Counted from the first letter of the stretch, positions 6,080 to 14,848 are shown. The stretch: 17,746 nt of DNA from an uncultured Lysobacteraceae bacterium (GCA_946480825.1 CAMLLG010000075.1:1-17746), one strand, 5' to 3'. Numbers and translations: made by a program. The notes: generated by a model not told the origin, from the sequence alone.

Positions 6080-7804
6080 ATGCACCGACCCGCCCTGTTC
6101 CGACTGTTGCCGCTGCTGTGCCTGGGCTGGGCCGCCGCCGTCACCGCGCAGGAGACGCTGCGCATCGGCGATGTGCAGGGTTCGGGCGAGCGCAGCCCAC
6201 GGGTCGGCGAAACGGTGACGGTGCAGGGCATCGTCACCGCGGCCGTCGATGGCGGCCGCCGCGGCTGGTTCCTGCAGGATCGGGGCGATGGCGATGCCGC
6301 CACCTCTGACGCCCTCTTCATCGAAGCCGATGGTGCGTCGGGGCCGACGGTCTCGGTGAGTGAATCGCTGTCGGTTCGTGGCACCGTGGTCGAACGCGAT
6401 GCCGGCCGCGGCACGCTGACCGCGCTGCGATCGGTGTCGATCAGCCCACTGGAAGCCCGCATCGACATGCCGCGGGCGATACGGATCACGGCACCGCCCG
6501 CCGACTGGGAACGCTACGAAGGCATGCGTGTGCGGATCGCCGCGCCGCTGACCGTCGCCGGCACCCATCGTCTGGAAAGAGACGGCGAACTGCTGGTCAA
6601 CTTCGGCGAACGCCTGCGCACGCCCAGCGATGCGGTGGCGCCGGGCGACGCCGCGCGGGCGATGGCGGCCGACAATGCCCGGCGCACTCTGCGCGTGGAC
6701 GACGGCAGCACGGCCGATCGTCCGGAAACGGTGTGGTTCCTGCCGAACAACGCCGACCTGCGCAGCGGCAGCCGGGTGACGCGGCTGGAAGGCGTGGTCG
6801 ACCAGCGCGGCGGCGGCTACCTGTTGATGCCGACCACGATGCCGAAGTTCCGGCCCGCGCGGGCGCCGAAACCGCCGAAGGTCGGCGGCGACGTGCGCAT
6901 CGCCAGCTTCAATCTGGAGAATTTCTTCAACGGCGACGGTCGCGGCGGCGGCTTCCCGACCCCGCGGGGCGCGCGCGATCCGGCCGAACTCGACGCCCAG
7001 CTCGGCCGACTGGTCGCCACCATCCGCGGTCTCGACCCCGACATCGCCGCGCTAATGGAACTGGAAAACGACGGCTTCGGCCCTGAATCCTCGATCGCGC
7101 AGCTGGTCGACGCCCTGAACCGGGCCGGCGACGGCGACTGGCGGTTCATCGCCAGCGACGCGCCCGCAGGCGGCGATCAGATCCGGGTCGGCCTGATCTA
7201 TCGCGCTTCCAGGGCGGAGCCCGTGGGCGGCTCGGCCGCCCTGACCGACGACCTGTTCGGCAGCCGCAGCCGCCCGCCGCTGGCGCAGAGCTTCCGGGCC
7301 GGCGCGGGCCCCGTGTTCACGATCGTCGCCAACCACTTCAAGTCGAAGGGCTGCGGCGGCGCGACCGGTGCCGAGGCCGACCAGAAGGACGGCCAGAGCT
7401 GCTGGAACCCCACCCGCACCGAATCCGCGCGCCGGCTCGATGCCTGGCTGCGTACCGATCCGACACGCTCAGGCAGCGATCTGACTATGATCGTCGGCGA
7501 TCTGAACGCGTACACGATGGAAGATCCGATTCGCACCCTGGTCGCAGCCGGCTGGCGCGACGCGTTCGAAGGCGTTCGCGGCGAGGCGCCCTACAGCTAC
7601 GTCTACGACGCCCAGACCGGGCGCCTCGACCACGCCCTGCTCAGCCCGGGCCTGGCCGCGCGGCTGGCGGGTGCCGCGGAATGGCACAGCAACGCCGACG
7701 AACCCGACAGCCGGGGCTATCAGACCCGCCCCGGCGATCGCGGGCCGTGGCGCAGCTCGGACCACGATCCGCTGGTGGTCGGCCTGCGCCTGCGTCGGCC
7801 CTGA
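6080..7804 (+). CDS. Secreted ExeM/NucH-type endonuclease/exonuclease/phosphatase-family nuclease
   Basis: A 574-residue exported protein. Residues 1-23 form a signal peptide with probable cleavage after VTA (before QET). Residues 25-255 hold beta-rich OB-fold-like modules (VGETVTVQGIVTA, YEGMRVRI), common in extracellular ExeM/NucH enzymes. The catalytic domain (270-574) has the family's metal and acid/base motifs in order: SFNLENFF (276-283), MELEND (326-331), NHFKSKGC (418-425), GDLNAY (473-478), GRLDHAL (514-520) and SDHDPL (560-565). It probably degrades extracellular DNA, possibly for nutrition or biofilm turnover. AGGAG lies 6 nt before the ATG. Cys425 and Cys441 may form a disulfide. 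A specific substrate cannot be read from the sequence. Confidence 0.9.
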   Translation: MHRPALFRLLPLLCLGWAAAVTAQETLRIGDVQGSGERSPRVGETVTVQGIVTAAVDGGRRGWFLQDRGDGDAATSDALFIEADGASGPTVSVSESLSVRGTVVERDAGRGTLTALRSVSISPLEARIDMPRAIRITAPPADWERYEGMRVRIAAPLTVAGTHRLERDGELLVNFGERLRTPSDAVAPGDAARAMAADNARRTLRVDDGSTADRPETVWFLPNNADLRSGSRVTRLEGVVDQRGGGYLLMPTTMPKFRPARAPKPPKVGGDVRIASFNLENFFNGDGRGGGFPTPRGARDPAELDAQLGRLVATIRGLDPDIAALMELENDGFGPESSIAQLVDALNRAGDGDWRFIASDAPAGGDQIRVGLIYRASRAEPVGGSAALTDDLFGSRSRPPLAQSFRAGAGPVFTIVANHFKSKGCGGATGAEADQKDGQSCWNPTRTESARRLDAWLRTDPTRSGSDLTMIVGDLNAYTMEDPIRTLVAAGWRDAFEGVRGEAPYSYVYDAQTGRLDHALLSPGLAARLAGAAEWHSNADEPDSRGYQTRPGDRGPWRSSDHDPLVVGLRLRRP

Positions 7805-7817
7805 GCGCGCCGGCGGC

Positions 7818-7823
7818 TATCAT
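7818..7823 (+). promoter_or_regulatory. Possible -10 for a leaderless alpha/beta hydrolase transcript
   Basis: TATCAT (five of six matches to TATAAT) ends 6 bases before the ATG at 7830, and no Shine-Dalgarno sequence is present. Initiation would fall at or next to the A of the start codon. The evidence is spacing alone. Confidence 0.4.
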
Positions 7824-7829
7824 CCCGAC

Positions 7830-8519
7830 ATGACCCTGCCTGTCTTCCCCGACGCCGCGACCACGCTGACCCTGCCGGGGCCGGCGGGCGCGCTCGAAGT
7901 CGCGGTGGATCCGCCCGAAGCCGAGGTCGCCGCGACGCCCGTGGTGGCAGTGCTGTGCCACCCGCTGTCGACCGAAGGCGGCAGCATGCACAACAAGGTG
8001 GTGACGATGGCCGCGCGCAGCCTGCGCGAACTGGGCGCGACCACCGTCCGCTTCAATTTCCGCGGGGTGGGCCAGTCCGAAGGCGCGTTCGATCACGGCG
8101 AAGGCGAACTCGACGATCTGCGCACGGTGGTCGCCTGGGTCCGCGCGACGCGGCCGGCGCATGCGCTGTGGCTCGGCGGCTTCAGCTTCGGCGCCTACGT
8201 CAGTCTGCGCGGCGCGATGGAACTGCGACCCGCGATGCTGGTGTCGATCGCGCCGCCCGCCGGGCGCTGGGCGTTCGAACGGATCGCCACACCGACGATG
8301 CCGTGGCTGGTGATCCAGGGCGAGGAAGACGAGATCGTCGATCCGCAGGCGGTCTACGACTGGCTGCAGCGCATCGGCGCCGATGCCGAGGTCGTGCGCA
8401 TGCCCGAGACCAGTCATTTCTTCCATCGCAAGCTCATGGACCTGCGCGGCGCGATCAAGCACGGCGTGCAGCGCCACCTGCCGGCGCCGCCGACGTCGGA
8501 GCCCGCGTCCGCATCATGA
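7830..8519 (+). CDS. Alpha/beta hydrolase of the small COG2945-like type
   Basis: A 229-residue cytoplasmic hydrolase. An oxyanion-side motif CHPLSTEGGSMHNKVV (43-58) is typical of this family. The nucleophile is Ser119 in GFSFG (117-121), the acid is probably Asp167 or Asp171 in GEEDEIVDP, and the base is His196 in PETSHFFH. Members are often annotated as serine esterases or X-Pro-peptidase-like hydrolases; no substrate can be assigned. The ATG at 7830 is the first in frame after the nuclease stop and directly precedes the conserved region, although it has no ribosome binding site. The stop overlaps the zapE start (ATGA), so the two genes are probably translationally coupled. Confidence 0.88.
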   Translation: MTLPVFPDAATTLTLPGPAGALEVAVDPPEAEVAATPVVAVLCHPLSTEGGSMHNKVVTMAARSLRELGATTVRFNFRGVGQSEGAFDHGEGELDDLRTVVAWVRATRPAHALWLGGFSFGAYVSLRGAMELRPAMLVSIAPPAGRWAFERIATPTMPWLVIQGEEDEIVDPQAVYDWLQRIGADAEVVRMPETSHFFHRKLMDLRGAIKHGVQRHLPAPPTSEPASAS

Positions 8520-9616
8520 GCGAACCCGCAGCGGCACCGTCCGTGCGCTACGCCGAAGGCGTGGCCCGCGGCGACTGGAACGACGACCCCGCACAACACG
8601 CCGCACTGCGCGAACTCGATCGTCTGCACGCGGCGCTGTCGGCCGCACCGCCGCGCAAGCGATTGCTCGATACGCTGTTCGGCAAACCGGTCGCGTCCTC
8701 GCCAAACGGTCTGTATCTGTGGGGCGGCGTCGGCCGCGGCAAGACCTTCCTGATCGATCTGTTCCATGCCGGACTGCCGATCCGCGAGAAACGGCGGACG
8801 CACTTCCACCGCTTCATGCGCGAAGTGCACGAACGTCTGCGCGCGCATGCGGGCGAACGCGATCCGATGGCCGCGATCGCGCGCGAATGGCGCGCTTCGC
8901 TGCGGGTGCTGGTACTCGACGAATTCTTCGTCAGCGATATCGGCGACGCGATGCTGCTGGGGCGACTGCTGGAACGGTTGTTCGAGGAAGGCACGATCCT
9001 CGTCACCAGCTCGAACGCGGCGCCGTCCGAACTGTACAAGGACGGTCTGCAGCGCGCGCGCTTCCTCCCGGCGATCGCGCTGATCGAACGTCACTGCAAC
9101 GTGATCCACCTCGACTCGCCGAACGACTACCGCCTGCGCGCGCTGACCCGCTCGCCGGTGTACCGCGCGCCGCTCGACGCCGACAGCGATGCGTGGCTGG
9201 AATCGCGCTGGCGCGAACTGCGCGGCGACGACGGCCACCGCGATGCCGGCATCGACATCGATGGGCGCCGCATCGCGGTGCGCGCGCGCACCAAGGGCAT
9301 GGCGTGGTTCGATTTCGCCGAACTGTGCGAAGGCCCGCGCGGCAGCGCCGACTACATCGAGATCGCCACCGAATTCCACACCGTGCTGCTCGGCGGCATT
9401 CCGGCGTTCGATGCGCAGCGCGACGACGCCGCACGTCGCTTCGTCACCCTGATCGACGAGCTGTACGACCGCCGCGTGAATCTGGTCTGCAGCGCGGATG
9501 CCGCGCCGCACGCGCTGTATCGCGGCGAGCGCCTGACCGCCGCGTTCGAACGCACGGCATCGCGGCTGATCGAAATGCAGAGCGCGGACTATCTGGCGCT
9601 GGAGCATCGCGGCTGA
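8516..9616 (+). CDS. zapE: ZapE/AFG1-like P-loop ATPase
   Basis: A 366-residue AFG1-family ATPase. Walker A is GGVGRGKT (70-77), followed by the family signature FHRFMREVHERL (97-108), Walker B VLVLDEFFV (131-139), a sensor region ILVTSSN (161-167) and the motif YKDGLQRARFLPAI (174-187). ZapE associates with the cell-division ring and destabilises FtsZ polymers in Escherichia coli, being important under low oxygen or heat; mitochondrial relatives act in quality control. Length is normal for the family. The start overlaps the hydrolase stop by four bases. Functional linkage with the hydrolase is not established. Confidence 0.93.
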   Translation: MSEPAAAPSVRYAEGVARGDWNDDPAQHAALRELDRLHAALSAAPPRKRLLDTLFGKPVASSPNGLYLWGGVGRGKTFLIDLFHAGLPIREKRRTHFHRFMREVHERLRAHAGERDPMAAIAREWRASLRVLVLDEFFVSDIGDAMLLGRLLERLFEEGTILVTSSNAAPSELYKDGLQRARFLPAIALIERHCNVIHLDSPNDYRLRALTRSPVYRAPLDADSDAWLESRWRELRGDDGHRDAGIDIDGRRIAVRARTKGMAWFDFAELCEGPRGSADYIEIATEFHTVLLGGIPAFDAQRDDAARRFVTLIDELYDRRVNLVCSADAAPHALYRGERLTAAFERTASRLIEMQSADYLALEHRG

Positions 9617-9877
9617 CCGTCCGTCGGGCGTGAATTCCATGCTGCGCCGCAACAGCCGCCCGCCATTTGCGCCCGCATCGAAGACTGTGCTAATAGTCGT
9701 ATCGCTCGAAGCATGGACCGTCATGGATTGACGCTGACATCCGCCAAGGACTTCTCGGCTTTCTTTCCGACACGATTCTTCCGCCGCGAGCCGGCGCCGA
9801 TGCCGTCTGGCGCATCAGGATGCGCAAGAGTGCCGTTCGATCAACGCACTTCAATCGACACACAAGGAGAAATTTCC
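9617..9877 (+). other. Non-coding leader region before the 39-residue peptide gene
   Basis: This 261-bp stretch holds no credible gene. It is less GC-rich than its neighbours. The best promoter-like element is an extended -10, TGCTAATAG (9688-9696), with no clear -35; it would give a leader of about 175 nt. An open frame runs upstream of the peptide ATG from 9713, but lacks a ribosome binding site and coding character. Confidence 0.35.
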
Positions 9878-9997
9878 ATGAAGAAAATTTCGGTCGTGAA
9901 AGTACAGAAGTTGAAGACCACCGCCGTCGCGCTGTATCCGATCTGCGTATGCTTCCCGTGGCTGCCGGAATGCTGGTTCCGCGACATCTCGCTCTGA
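9878..9997 (+). CDS. 39-residue Cys/Trp/Pro-rich peptide, candidate precursor peptide
   Basis: The frame encodes 39 residues. The N-terminal part is basic and leader-like (MKKISVVKVQKLKTTAV). The C-terminal part from Tyr20 is rich in unusual residues: Pro21, Cys23, Cys25, Pro27, Trp28, Pro30, Cys32, Trp33. The start is supported by AAGGAGA 7 nt upstream, the strongest ribosome binding site in this part of the window. It sits about 160 bp before a gene whose product combines a PqqD-like recognition domain and an M50 protease, and a hairpin follows its stop. This is the layout of a ribosomally made, post-translationally modified peptide. No Gly-Gly site or known family is recognised, and modification is inference. 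Alternatively it could be a small membrane-active or regulatory peptide. Confidence 0.65.
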   Translation: MKKISVVKVQKLKTTAVALYPICVCFPWLPECWFRDISL

Positions 9998-10071
9998 TCG
10001 CACGGATACCACGGCGCAGGATGCGCGCAGGCCGCACAGCATCGGCACGCGCTCGTCCTGATCGTGGAGGG

Positions 10072-10102
10072 CGGGCCGGCACGCTTGCGTGTCGGCCCGT
10101 TT
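10072..10102 (+). terminator. Strong hairpin between the peptide gene and the protease gene
   Basis: CGGGCCGGCACG (10072-10083) pairs with CGTGTCGGCCCG (10088-10099) around a CTTG loop: 12 pairs with one G-U, followed by TTTAGACGATTTT. It would partly end transcription after the peptide gene, giving more peptide mRNA than downstream mRNA, or protect the peptide mRNA. Confidence 0.65.
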
Positions 10103-10159
10103 AGACGATTTTCGCGCCCGGCGCGCGGATTCGGCCCGTCAAGGCACAGGGAGTTTCGA

Positions 10160-11428
10160 ATGTCCGTCGGCGACACGCTCGTCCAGTACGACCTCGGCCG
10201 GAATCCACCGGCCCAGGACCAGCCGCAGGATCAGAGGTCGTTCTATGTCATCCCGCTTTCCATACAGAAGGAAAGCGAAAATTATTATGTCGGCAACGCC
10301 GAGCTCGACGAGTTCTACAGTTTCCCGGAAACCGGCGTCGAAATCCTGCGCATGCTGCAGCAGGGAAAGACGGTGGCGGCGGTGAAGTCGGCTCTCGCCG
10401 AAAGCGCGCAGGATCCGATCAATGTCGACGATTTCATCTGCACCCTGATCGAAATCGGCTTCATCTATCCGCCCGCCGACAAACACAAGTTCGAGCAGGC
10501 CGTCTCGAACGTCGAACGGGGCGAACGCAGACTCGTCTTCAAGGCCAATCAGGGCTTCGCCCGCGCCGTATTTTCGCTGCCGATGCTGGCGATCTACCTT
10601 GGCGTGGTCGGCTACGCCGCCTATTCGGCGGCGCTGGATTCGGATCTTCTGCTCAATCCGCAGGCGTTCTACCTGTCCAGCAATCTGACCCTCACTCTGC
10701 TGCTGCTGGTCATGCTGTACGCATTCAGCGTATCTCTGCACGAACTCGCGCACATGCTCGCCGCGGCACGGCAGGGCATCGACTCGAAGCTCGGCTTCGG
10801 CAACCGCCTGTGGCAGATCGTCGCGGAAGCGGACATGACCGGACTGCTGTCGCTGCCTCGCGAGAAACGCTACCTGCCGATGGCGGCCGGCATGATGATC
10901 GACATCTTCAACATCGCCGTGATCACGCTGATATTGAAATGGGTGATGGCGAACGCCTACGATCGCTTCGCGATTCAGCTGCTGCAGGCTTGGGCGCTGC
11001 AGATCACGATCACGATGATCTGGCAGTTCAATATTTTCCTGCGCACCGACGTCTACTATCTGGTCTGCAATTTTTACGGTTTCACGAATCTCGACGACAA
11101 AGCGCGCAGCTTCCTGAGCAACCAGGTGTATACGGCGACCCGCGGCCGCTTCGGCGCGCGTTCCGAAGATTACACGCCGAATCATCGCGGCATCGCGCGC
11201 GCGTTCTTCGTGGTGTGGATCGTCGGTCGCATCGCTGCGGTCTGGTTCCTGCTGTTCATTGTCGCGCCGACCCTGTATCGCTACTTCGAGCGCGCCTACG
11301 ACGCTTACCGCAGCCCCTACATCCCCGCATCGACAGTCTACGATCTCGCCGCGTTCGCGACGCTCTGCACGGGTTTTCTGCTGTTCGGCATCTACGTGTG
11401 GATCAGGCAATCCAGAAATCCGCGGTGA
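10160..11428 (+). CDS. PqqD/RRE-like domain fused to an M50-type membrane metalloprotease
   Basis: A 422-residue protein. Residues 28-105 have the pattern of a PqqD-like winged helix (RiPP recognition element): two beta strands around NYYVGNAE, a helix EILRMLQQGKT, then INVDDFICTLIEIGFIY. After it come about six transmembrane segments (about 133-158, 176-198, 240-262, 273-294, 347-369, 393-415). HELAH (194-198) is the HExxH zinc motif. LRTDVYYLVCNFYGFTNL (294-311) resembles the FDGYY...NL motif of peptide-zinc-metalloprotease-type M50 proteins, with Asp297 as probable third ligand. It may bind the upstream peptide through the N-terminal domain and cleave or export it. AGGGAG precedes the ATG by 6 nt. 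A 40-nt gap joins it to the TPR gene. Confidence 0.75.
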   Translation: MSVGDTLVQYDLGRNPPAQDQPQDQRSFYVIPLSIQKESENYYVGNAELDEFYSFPETGVEILRMLQQGKTVAAVKSALAESAQDPINVDDFICTLIEIGFIYPPADKHKFEQAVSNVERGERRLVFKANQGFARAVFSLPMLAIYLGVVGYAAYSAALDSDLLLNPQAFYLSSNLTLTLLLLVMLYAFSVSLHELAHMLAAARQGIDSKLGFGNRLWQIVAEADMTGLLSLPREKRYLPMAAGMMIDIFNIAVITLILKWVMANAYDRFAIQLLQAWALQITITMIWQFNIFLRTDVYYLVCNFYGFTNLDDKARSFLSNQVYTATRGRFGARSEDYTPNHRGIARAFFVVWIVGRIAAVWFLLFIVAPTLYRYFERAYDAYRSPYIPASTVYDLAAFATLCTGFLLFGIYVWIRQSRNPR

Positions 11429-11468
11429 CGCACCCCATTCTGATCCGTATCAGCGCAAAGGACATGCC

Positions 11469-13379
11469 ATGTCTCCATCGTCTGCCGTTTCCGCGACCGG
11501 TTCTTCCGGATCCCCCCGATTGCGGGCACTCGTCTACGGAGGCCCCTCGGCGGCCGTCCCGCATATCCCACCGGACACCGCACCGCACAGGGTCATCCGC
11601 GTGGACGCGGATTTCGGCCGCGCGGGCGCCTGGAGCGGCGTCGAGCCGATCGTGGAGCAGGCTTATCTCGACGCGCGCGACCGGCATCTGGAGGATACGA
11701 TCGAGCGGCACAATTACGAACTGAATCGCGCATTGCCCGAACATCGCCGCGCGCTTTCGCTGAAATACGCGACGCTCACGGATTCCACGGTCGACTCCGA
11801 ACGTACCCGCAACTTTCCCCTGGATCGCGCGTATCGCCTGGTCAACGGCCTCGTCGAATTCACGCTCGCATGGAAACGGCGGGCCGGGCCCGGCGAGCAC
11901 TGGGTCATCGCGGTCGACCGTTTCGATCATGCCCAGCACCTGTCTACGCGCTATTTCGCCGAGTTGGCCCGTCGGGGCGCCGGTACCGAAGGTTTCACCA
12001 TTCTCGTCGACAGCGCGTTGGACGATGAAGCGCTCGGCCGCCGTGCGCCGCGAACGCGAATGGCCGAGATCGGGTTCGCCGCCGACGCCTTGGGCGACCC
12101 GGTCGCGCAGGCACCCGATCTGACCGCTGAAGCGCTGGCGCAGATCGAATACGGACTGGGCGCCAACGACATCAACGACTGGGAGCGCCATTACCCCGCG
12201 CTGCTGAGGCACTACCGGAAACTCGGCGATGAGGTCCGCTGCGCCGATGTCGCGATACGCGCGCTGTGCATCAGCAATCACTACGGTTATTACCACGAAG
12301 CGGCGAGCTTCGCCGATACCGTGCTGCGTCGCCTGGATGAGATCGTCGGCGACGATCAGATCAAACGCTGGAACTATCTGGGCAATCTGTTCACCGGCCT
12401 GGTGACGACGGGACGCGAGGAGGATGCGCTGAAGATGCTGTTCGAGCGCGCCGATCCATTCATCACGTTGAACGAATATCGCGCGAAGATGCATTACCTG
12501 CTGTCGATGATCCATCTGCGCTACCTCAAAACGCCGGATATCGCAGCGGCCGAGCGGCACATCGTCATGGCGATCGATACGATCGAGTCCGCCCGCGACG
12601 AAGCCGATCCGGCCGATTACGTCTTCCTGCGCGTTTTCATCGGCAACGGCCTGGCGTTCCTGCGCGTGCGCCAGGGTCGGCACGCGGAAGCAATGGCGCT
12701 GTGCCGCGACGGTTATGCGCTGCTGACCGATGCGCTGGGTGAAGAGAAGCACCAGCTCCATCGATCGGTACTGCAGTACAACATCGCTCAGGTCTACTCC
12801 ATGCTGGGACAGGACGAAGAGGCGGTGACGTACTACAGGAAAGCGATGCAGATGGATCCGCATTATTCCGAGTATTACAACGAAGTCGGCAACATCCTGC
12901 AGCGCTCCGGTCGATTCGAGGAGGCGGAGGCGATGTACGACCGCGCGATCGAATACAGTCCGCCCTATCCGGAGGTGTATTTCAACAAGGGCGTCTGCAG
13001 GATGAGCACCGGCAGGATCGAGGAATCGCTGGAATGCTTCGCCCGCAGTCTTGCGCTGAACCCGGAACAGCCCGAGCTGTACATCCTGCGCGCGGAACTG
13101 TTCGAGTCGCTGGACCGCATCGCGGAAACCCTCGCCGATTACGACGCGGCGATCGCGCTTTCTCCCGATGCGATCACCGCGCGCGTGAATCGCGCGGTGC
13201 TGCATTTCAATGCGAACCGTTTCGAGCTGGCGCTGGCGGACATGGATCATGTCGTCGGCATCGACAGCGGCGAGGCGAGCCACTACCTCAACCGCGCCGA
13301 GATCCACAAGGCGATGGCGCAACGCGATCTCTACCAGCGCGATCTGGCCGCCGCCGAAGCCTGCGAAGCGGCGGCCTGA
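11469..13379 (+). CDS. Large TPR-repeat protein, partner of the RRE-M50 protease
   Basis: A 636-residue soluble protein. The C-terminal part holds six consecutive 34-residue tetratricopeptide repeats: 431-464, 465-498, 499-532, 533-566, 567-600 and 601-634; helical repeats of less regular form fill about 225-430. In the N-terminal part (1-220), HWVIAVDRFDHAQHLSTRYF (144-163) resembles the Walker B region of STAND-type ATPases, but no Walker A (GxxxxGKS/T) is present, so it is probably a non-hydrolysing remnant or a different fold. AAAGGA lies 6 nt before the ATG. The gene directly follows the M50 gene and is likely in one operon with it. A scaffold holding peptide and protease is plausible but inferred. 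Confidence 0.8.
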   Translation: MSPSSAVSATGSSGSPRLRALVYGGPSAAVPHIPPDTAPHRVIRVDADFGRAGAWSGVEPIVEQAYLDARDRHLEDTIERHNYELNRALPEHRRALSLKYATLTDSTVDSERTRNFPLDRAYRLVNGLVEFTLAWKRRAGPGEHWVIAVDRFDHAQHLSTRYFAELARRGAGTEGFTILVDSALDDEALGRRAPRTRMAEIGFAADALGDPVAQAPDLTAEALAQIEYGLGANDINDWERHYPALLRHYRKLGDEVRCADVAIRALCISNHYGYYHEAASFADTVLRRLDEIVGDDQIKRWNYLGNLFTGLVTTGREEDALKMLFERADPFITLNEYRAKMHYLLSMIHLRYLKTPDIAAAERHIVMAIDTIESARDEADPADYVFLRVFIGNGLAFLRVRQGRHAEAMALCRDGYALLTDALGEEKHQLHRSVLQYNIAQVYSMLGQDEEAVTYYRKAMQMDPHYSEYYNEVGNILQRSGRFEEAEAMYDRAIEYSPPYPEVYFNKGVCRMSTGRIEESLECFARSLALNPEQPELYILRAELFESLDRIAETLADYDAAIALSPDAITARVNRAVLHFNANRFELALADMDHVVGIDSGEASHYLNRAEIHKAMAQRDLYQRDLAAAEACEAAA

Positions 13380-13389
13380 GGGCCGCCGC
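13368..13389. terminator. Perfect hairpin at the stop of the TPR gene
   Basis: GCGGCGGCC (13368-13376) pairs with GGCCGCCGC (13381-13389) around TGAG, which includes the stop codon. It lies between convergent genes only 18 bp apart and could serve both strands, but there is no T-run. Confidence 0.4.
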
Positions 13390-13397
13390 GGCCGGCA

Positions 13398-14711
13398 TCA
13401 TTGCGCCGACGTCAGCCGCACGCCGCGCAGCTGCGGCTGGCCGTCGACGACATCGGTCCAGACCACGTGCGCGGCATCGCCGCGCAGCGCGAGTCGCGGG
13501 AATCCGGTGCCGCGGCCGATACCCTGCACGTCCGCGAGCCGGGTGCGCTGCAGTTCGGTCTCGAGATCGGGCGAATAACGCGCGAGCCACAGCGATTGCT
13601 TCCCGGCCTCTTCGCGCAGCCACAGCAGCCACACCTGCCGCGCATCGCTGGCGACCGCGACCCGACCCTGCACCGCGACGCCGCTGTCCACCGTCAGCGG
13701 CTTGCCGAAGCTCGCGCCGCTGTCCGTGGAACGCGCCAGTTTCACCGTCGGCGTACCGCCCGGCGCGGTGTACCAGGCCACCACCGCAGCATCGCCGTGC
13801 GCCGCCACCGACGGGCCATTGACCGGACAGGCGGGCATCGTCCAATCGTCGGCATGCACGCGCGCGGGCTTCGACCAGACTTCGCCGTCGAAGCGGGTGG
13901 CGTAGATATCGCGGATTTCCTTGTCGCTGCGATCGCGGTAGACCAGCAGCGCGCCGTCGCCGATCGCGACGGCATCGGTCTGACAACAGTCGCAGGTGCT
14001 GGCGTCGATTTCGACGGCCGCCGACGCACGCAGCGCGGGATCGAACACCGCCGCGCGCAGGGTCATCGCATTGCCGGTGGGGCCGGCATCATGCGCGGGG
14101 TCGCCATGCTTTTCGTCGTGCGCCCCGCCATGACCGTCGTGATCGCCGCCACCGGTGTTGCGGCCATCCAGCCAGGCCACGCCCAGCGTGTCGTCGCCCT
14201 GCGGCCAGAACGCGACGAAGCCGTGCTCGGTGGTGGTGGCGTCGTCGTGGACCTTGCGCGGCGCGCTCCAGTTCATGCCGTGATCGAGCGAACGCACCAG
14301 CATCACGTCGTAGGCGTAGGGCGCATCCGCGGATTTCTGCAGCCAGTGCGCCCACACGGCGCGATCGGCGGTCGCGGCGATGTGCGGCGTGTCGGCCCAG
14401 TTCACGAACATCGAATTGCCGACCGCGATCGTGCGTGCGGTCGCCCAGCGACCGTCGGCATGGGACTCGGCGAACTGGAAGGCCGGCCTGCGCCCGGGCT
14501 GGGTGTTGATCCAGCTCAACAGCAGCCGTCCATCCGGCGCGACGGCCAGATCCGGCTGCGCCGAACCGGGCATCGCCGGCAGCGGCCAGGTTTCGATCGT
14601 CAGATCGCCGGCGACCAGCGGCTTGGGCGGCGGCGCGTCTTCGGCGCAGCCGGCGAGCGATGCGAAGACGAGGGCGTGAAAGAAGAGAGCGGGGCGGAGA
14701 AGAGTGCGCAT
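13398..14711 (-). CDS. Sialidase/BNR-like beta-propeller lipoprotein with CDCC motif and His-rich loop
   Basis: A 437-residue protein with a lipoprotein signal: hydrophobic residues 5-20 and lipobox LAGC with Cys22. The rest is made of beta-propeller-like blades carrying BNR-type turns such as [12 protein letters not shown] (140-151) and [12 protein letters not shown] (327-338). Two features stand out: a His-rich loop (191-208; His191, 194, 198, 202, 207) and a CDCC cluster (240-243), both apparently extracytoplasmic. The start at 14711 gives the lipobox at the normal distance; upstream in-frame ATGs would add a basic tail. No ribosome binding site is seen, but TACGCT lies 6 nt before the ATG, a possible leaderless arrangement. 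The residues needed for sialidase catalysis are not evident, so enzyme activity is not claimed. A metal-related role is a guess. Confidence 0.75.
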   Translation of the reverse strand: MRTLLRPALFFHALVFASLAGCAEDAPPPKPLVAGDLTIETWPLPAMPGSAQPDLAVAPDGRLLLSWINTQPGRRPAFQFAESHADGRWATARTIAVGNSMFVNWADTPHIAATADRAVWAHWLQKSADAPYAYDVMLVRSLDHGMNWSAPRKVHDDATTTEHGFVAFWPQGDDTLGVAWLDGRNTGGGDHDGHGGAHDEKHGDPAHDAGPTGNAMTLRAAVFDPALRASAAVEIDASTCDCCQTDAVAIGDGALLVYRDRSDKEIRDIYATRFDGEVWSKPARVHADDWTMPACPVNGPSVAAHGDAAVVAWYTAPGGTPTVKLARSTDSGASFGKPLTVDSGVAVQGRVAVASDARQVWLLWLREEAGKQSLWLARYSPDLETELQRTRLADVQGIGRGTGFPRLALRGDAAHVVWTDVVDGQPQLRGVRLTSAQ

Positions 14712-14848
14712 GGGCCAAGCGTACGTCATCCGTCGCCGCCTTGCCGCCGTCGCACGGCGTGGATTCGCCGCCATGACCGCGAGCCGGCGCGAACGCGCTC
14801 ACGGTTTCCGCCTCCGCGCCCGCCAGAACCGGATCGATCGCCTGCTTT

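Noticed and set aside
9713..9997. Longer 94-residue version of the small peptide
   Set aside because: No ribosome binding site at 9713 and non-coding-like residue use before the internal ATG, which has a strong AAGGAGA.
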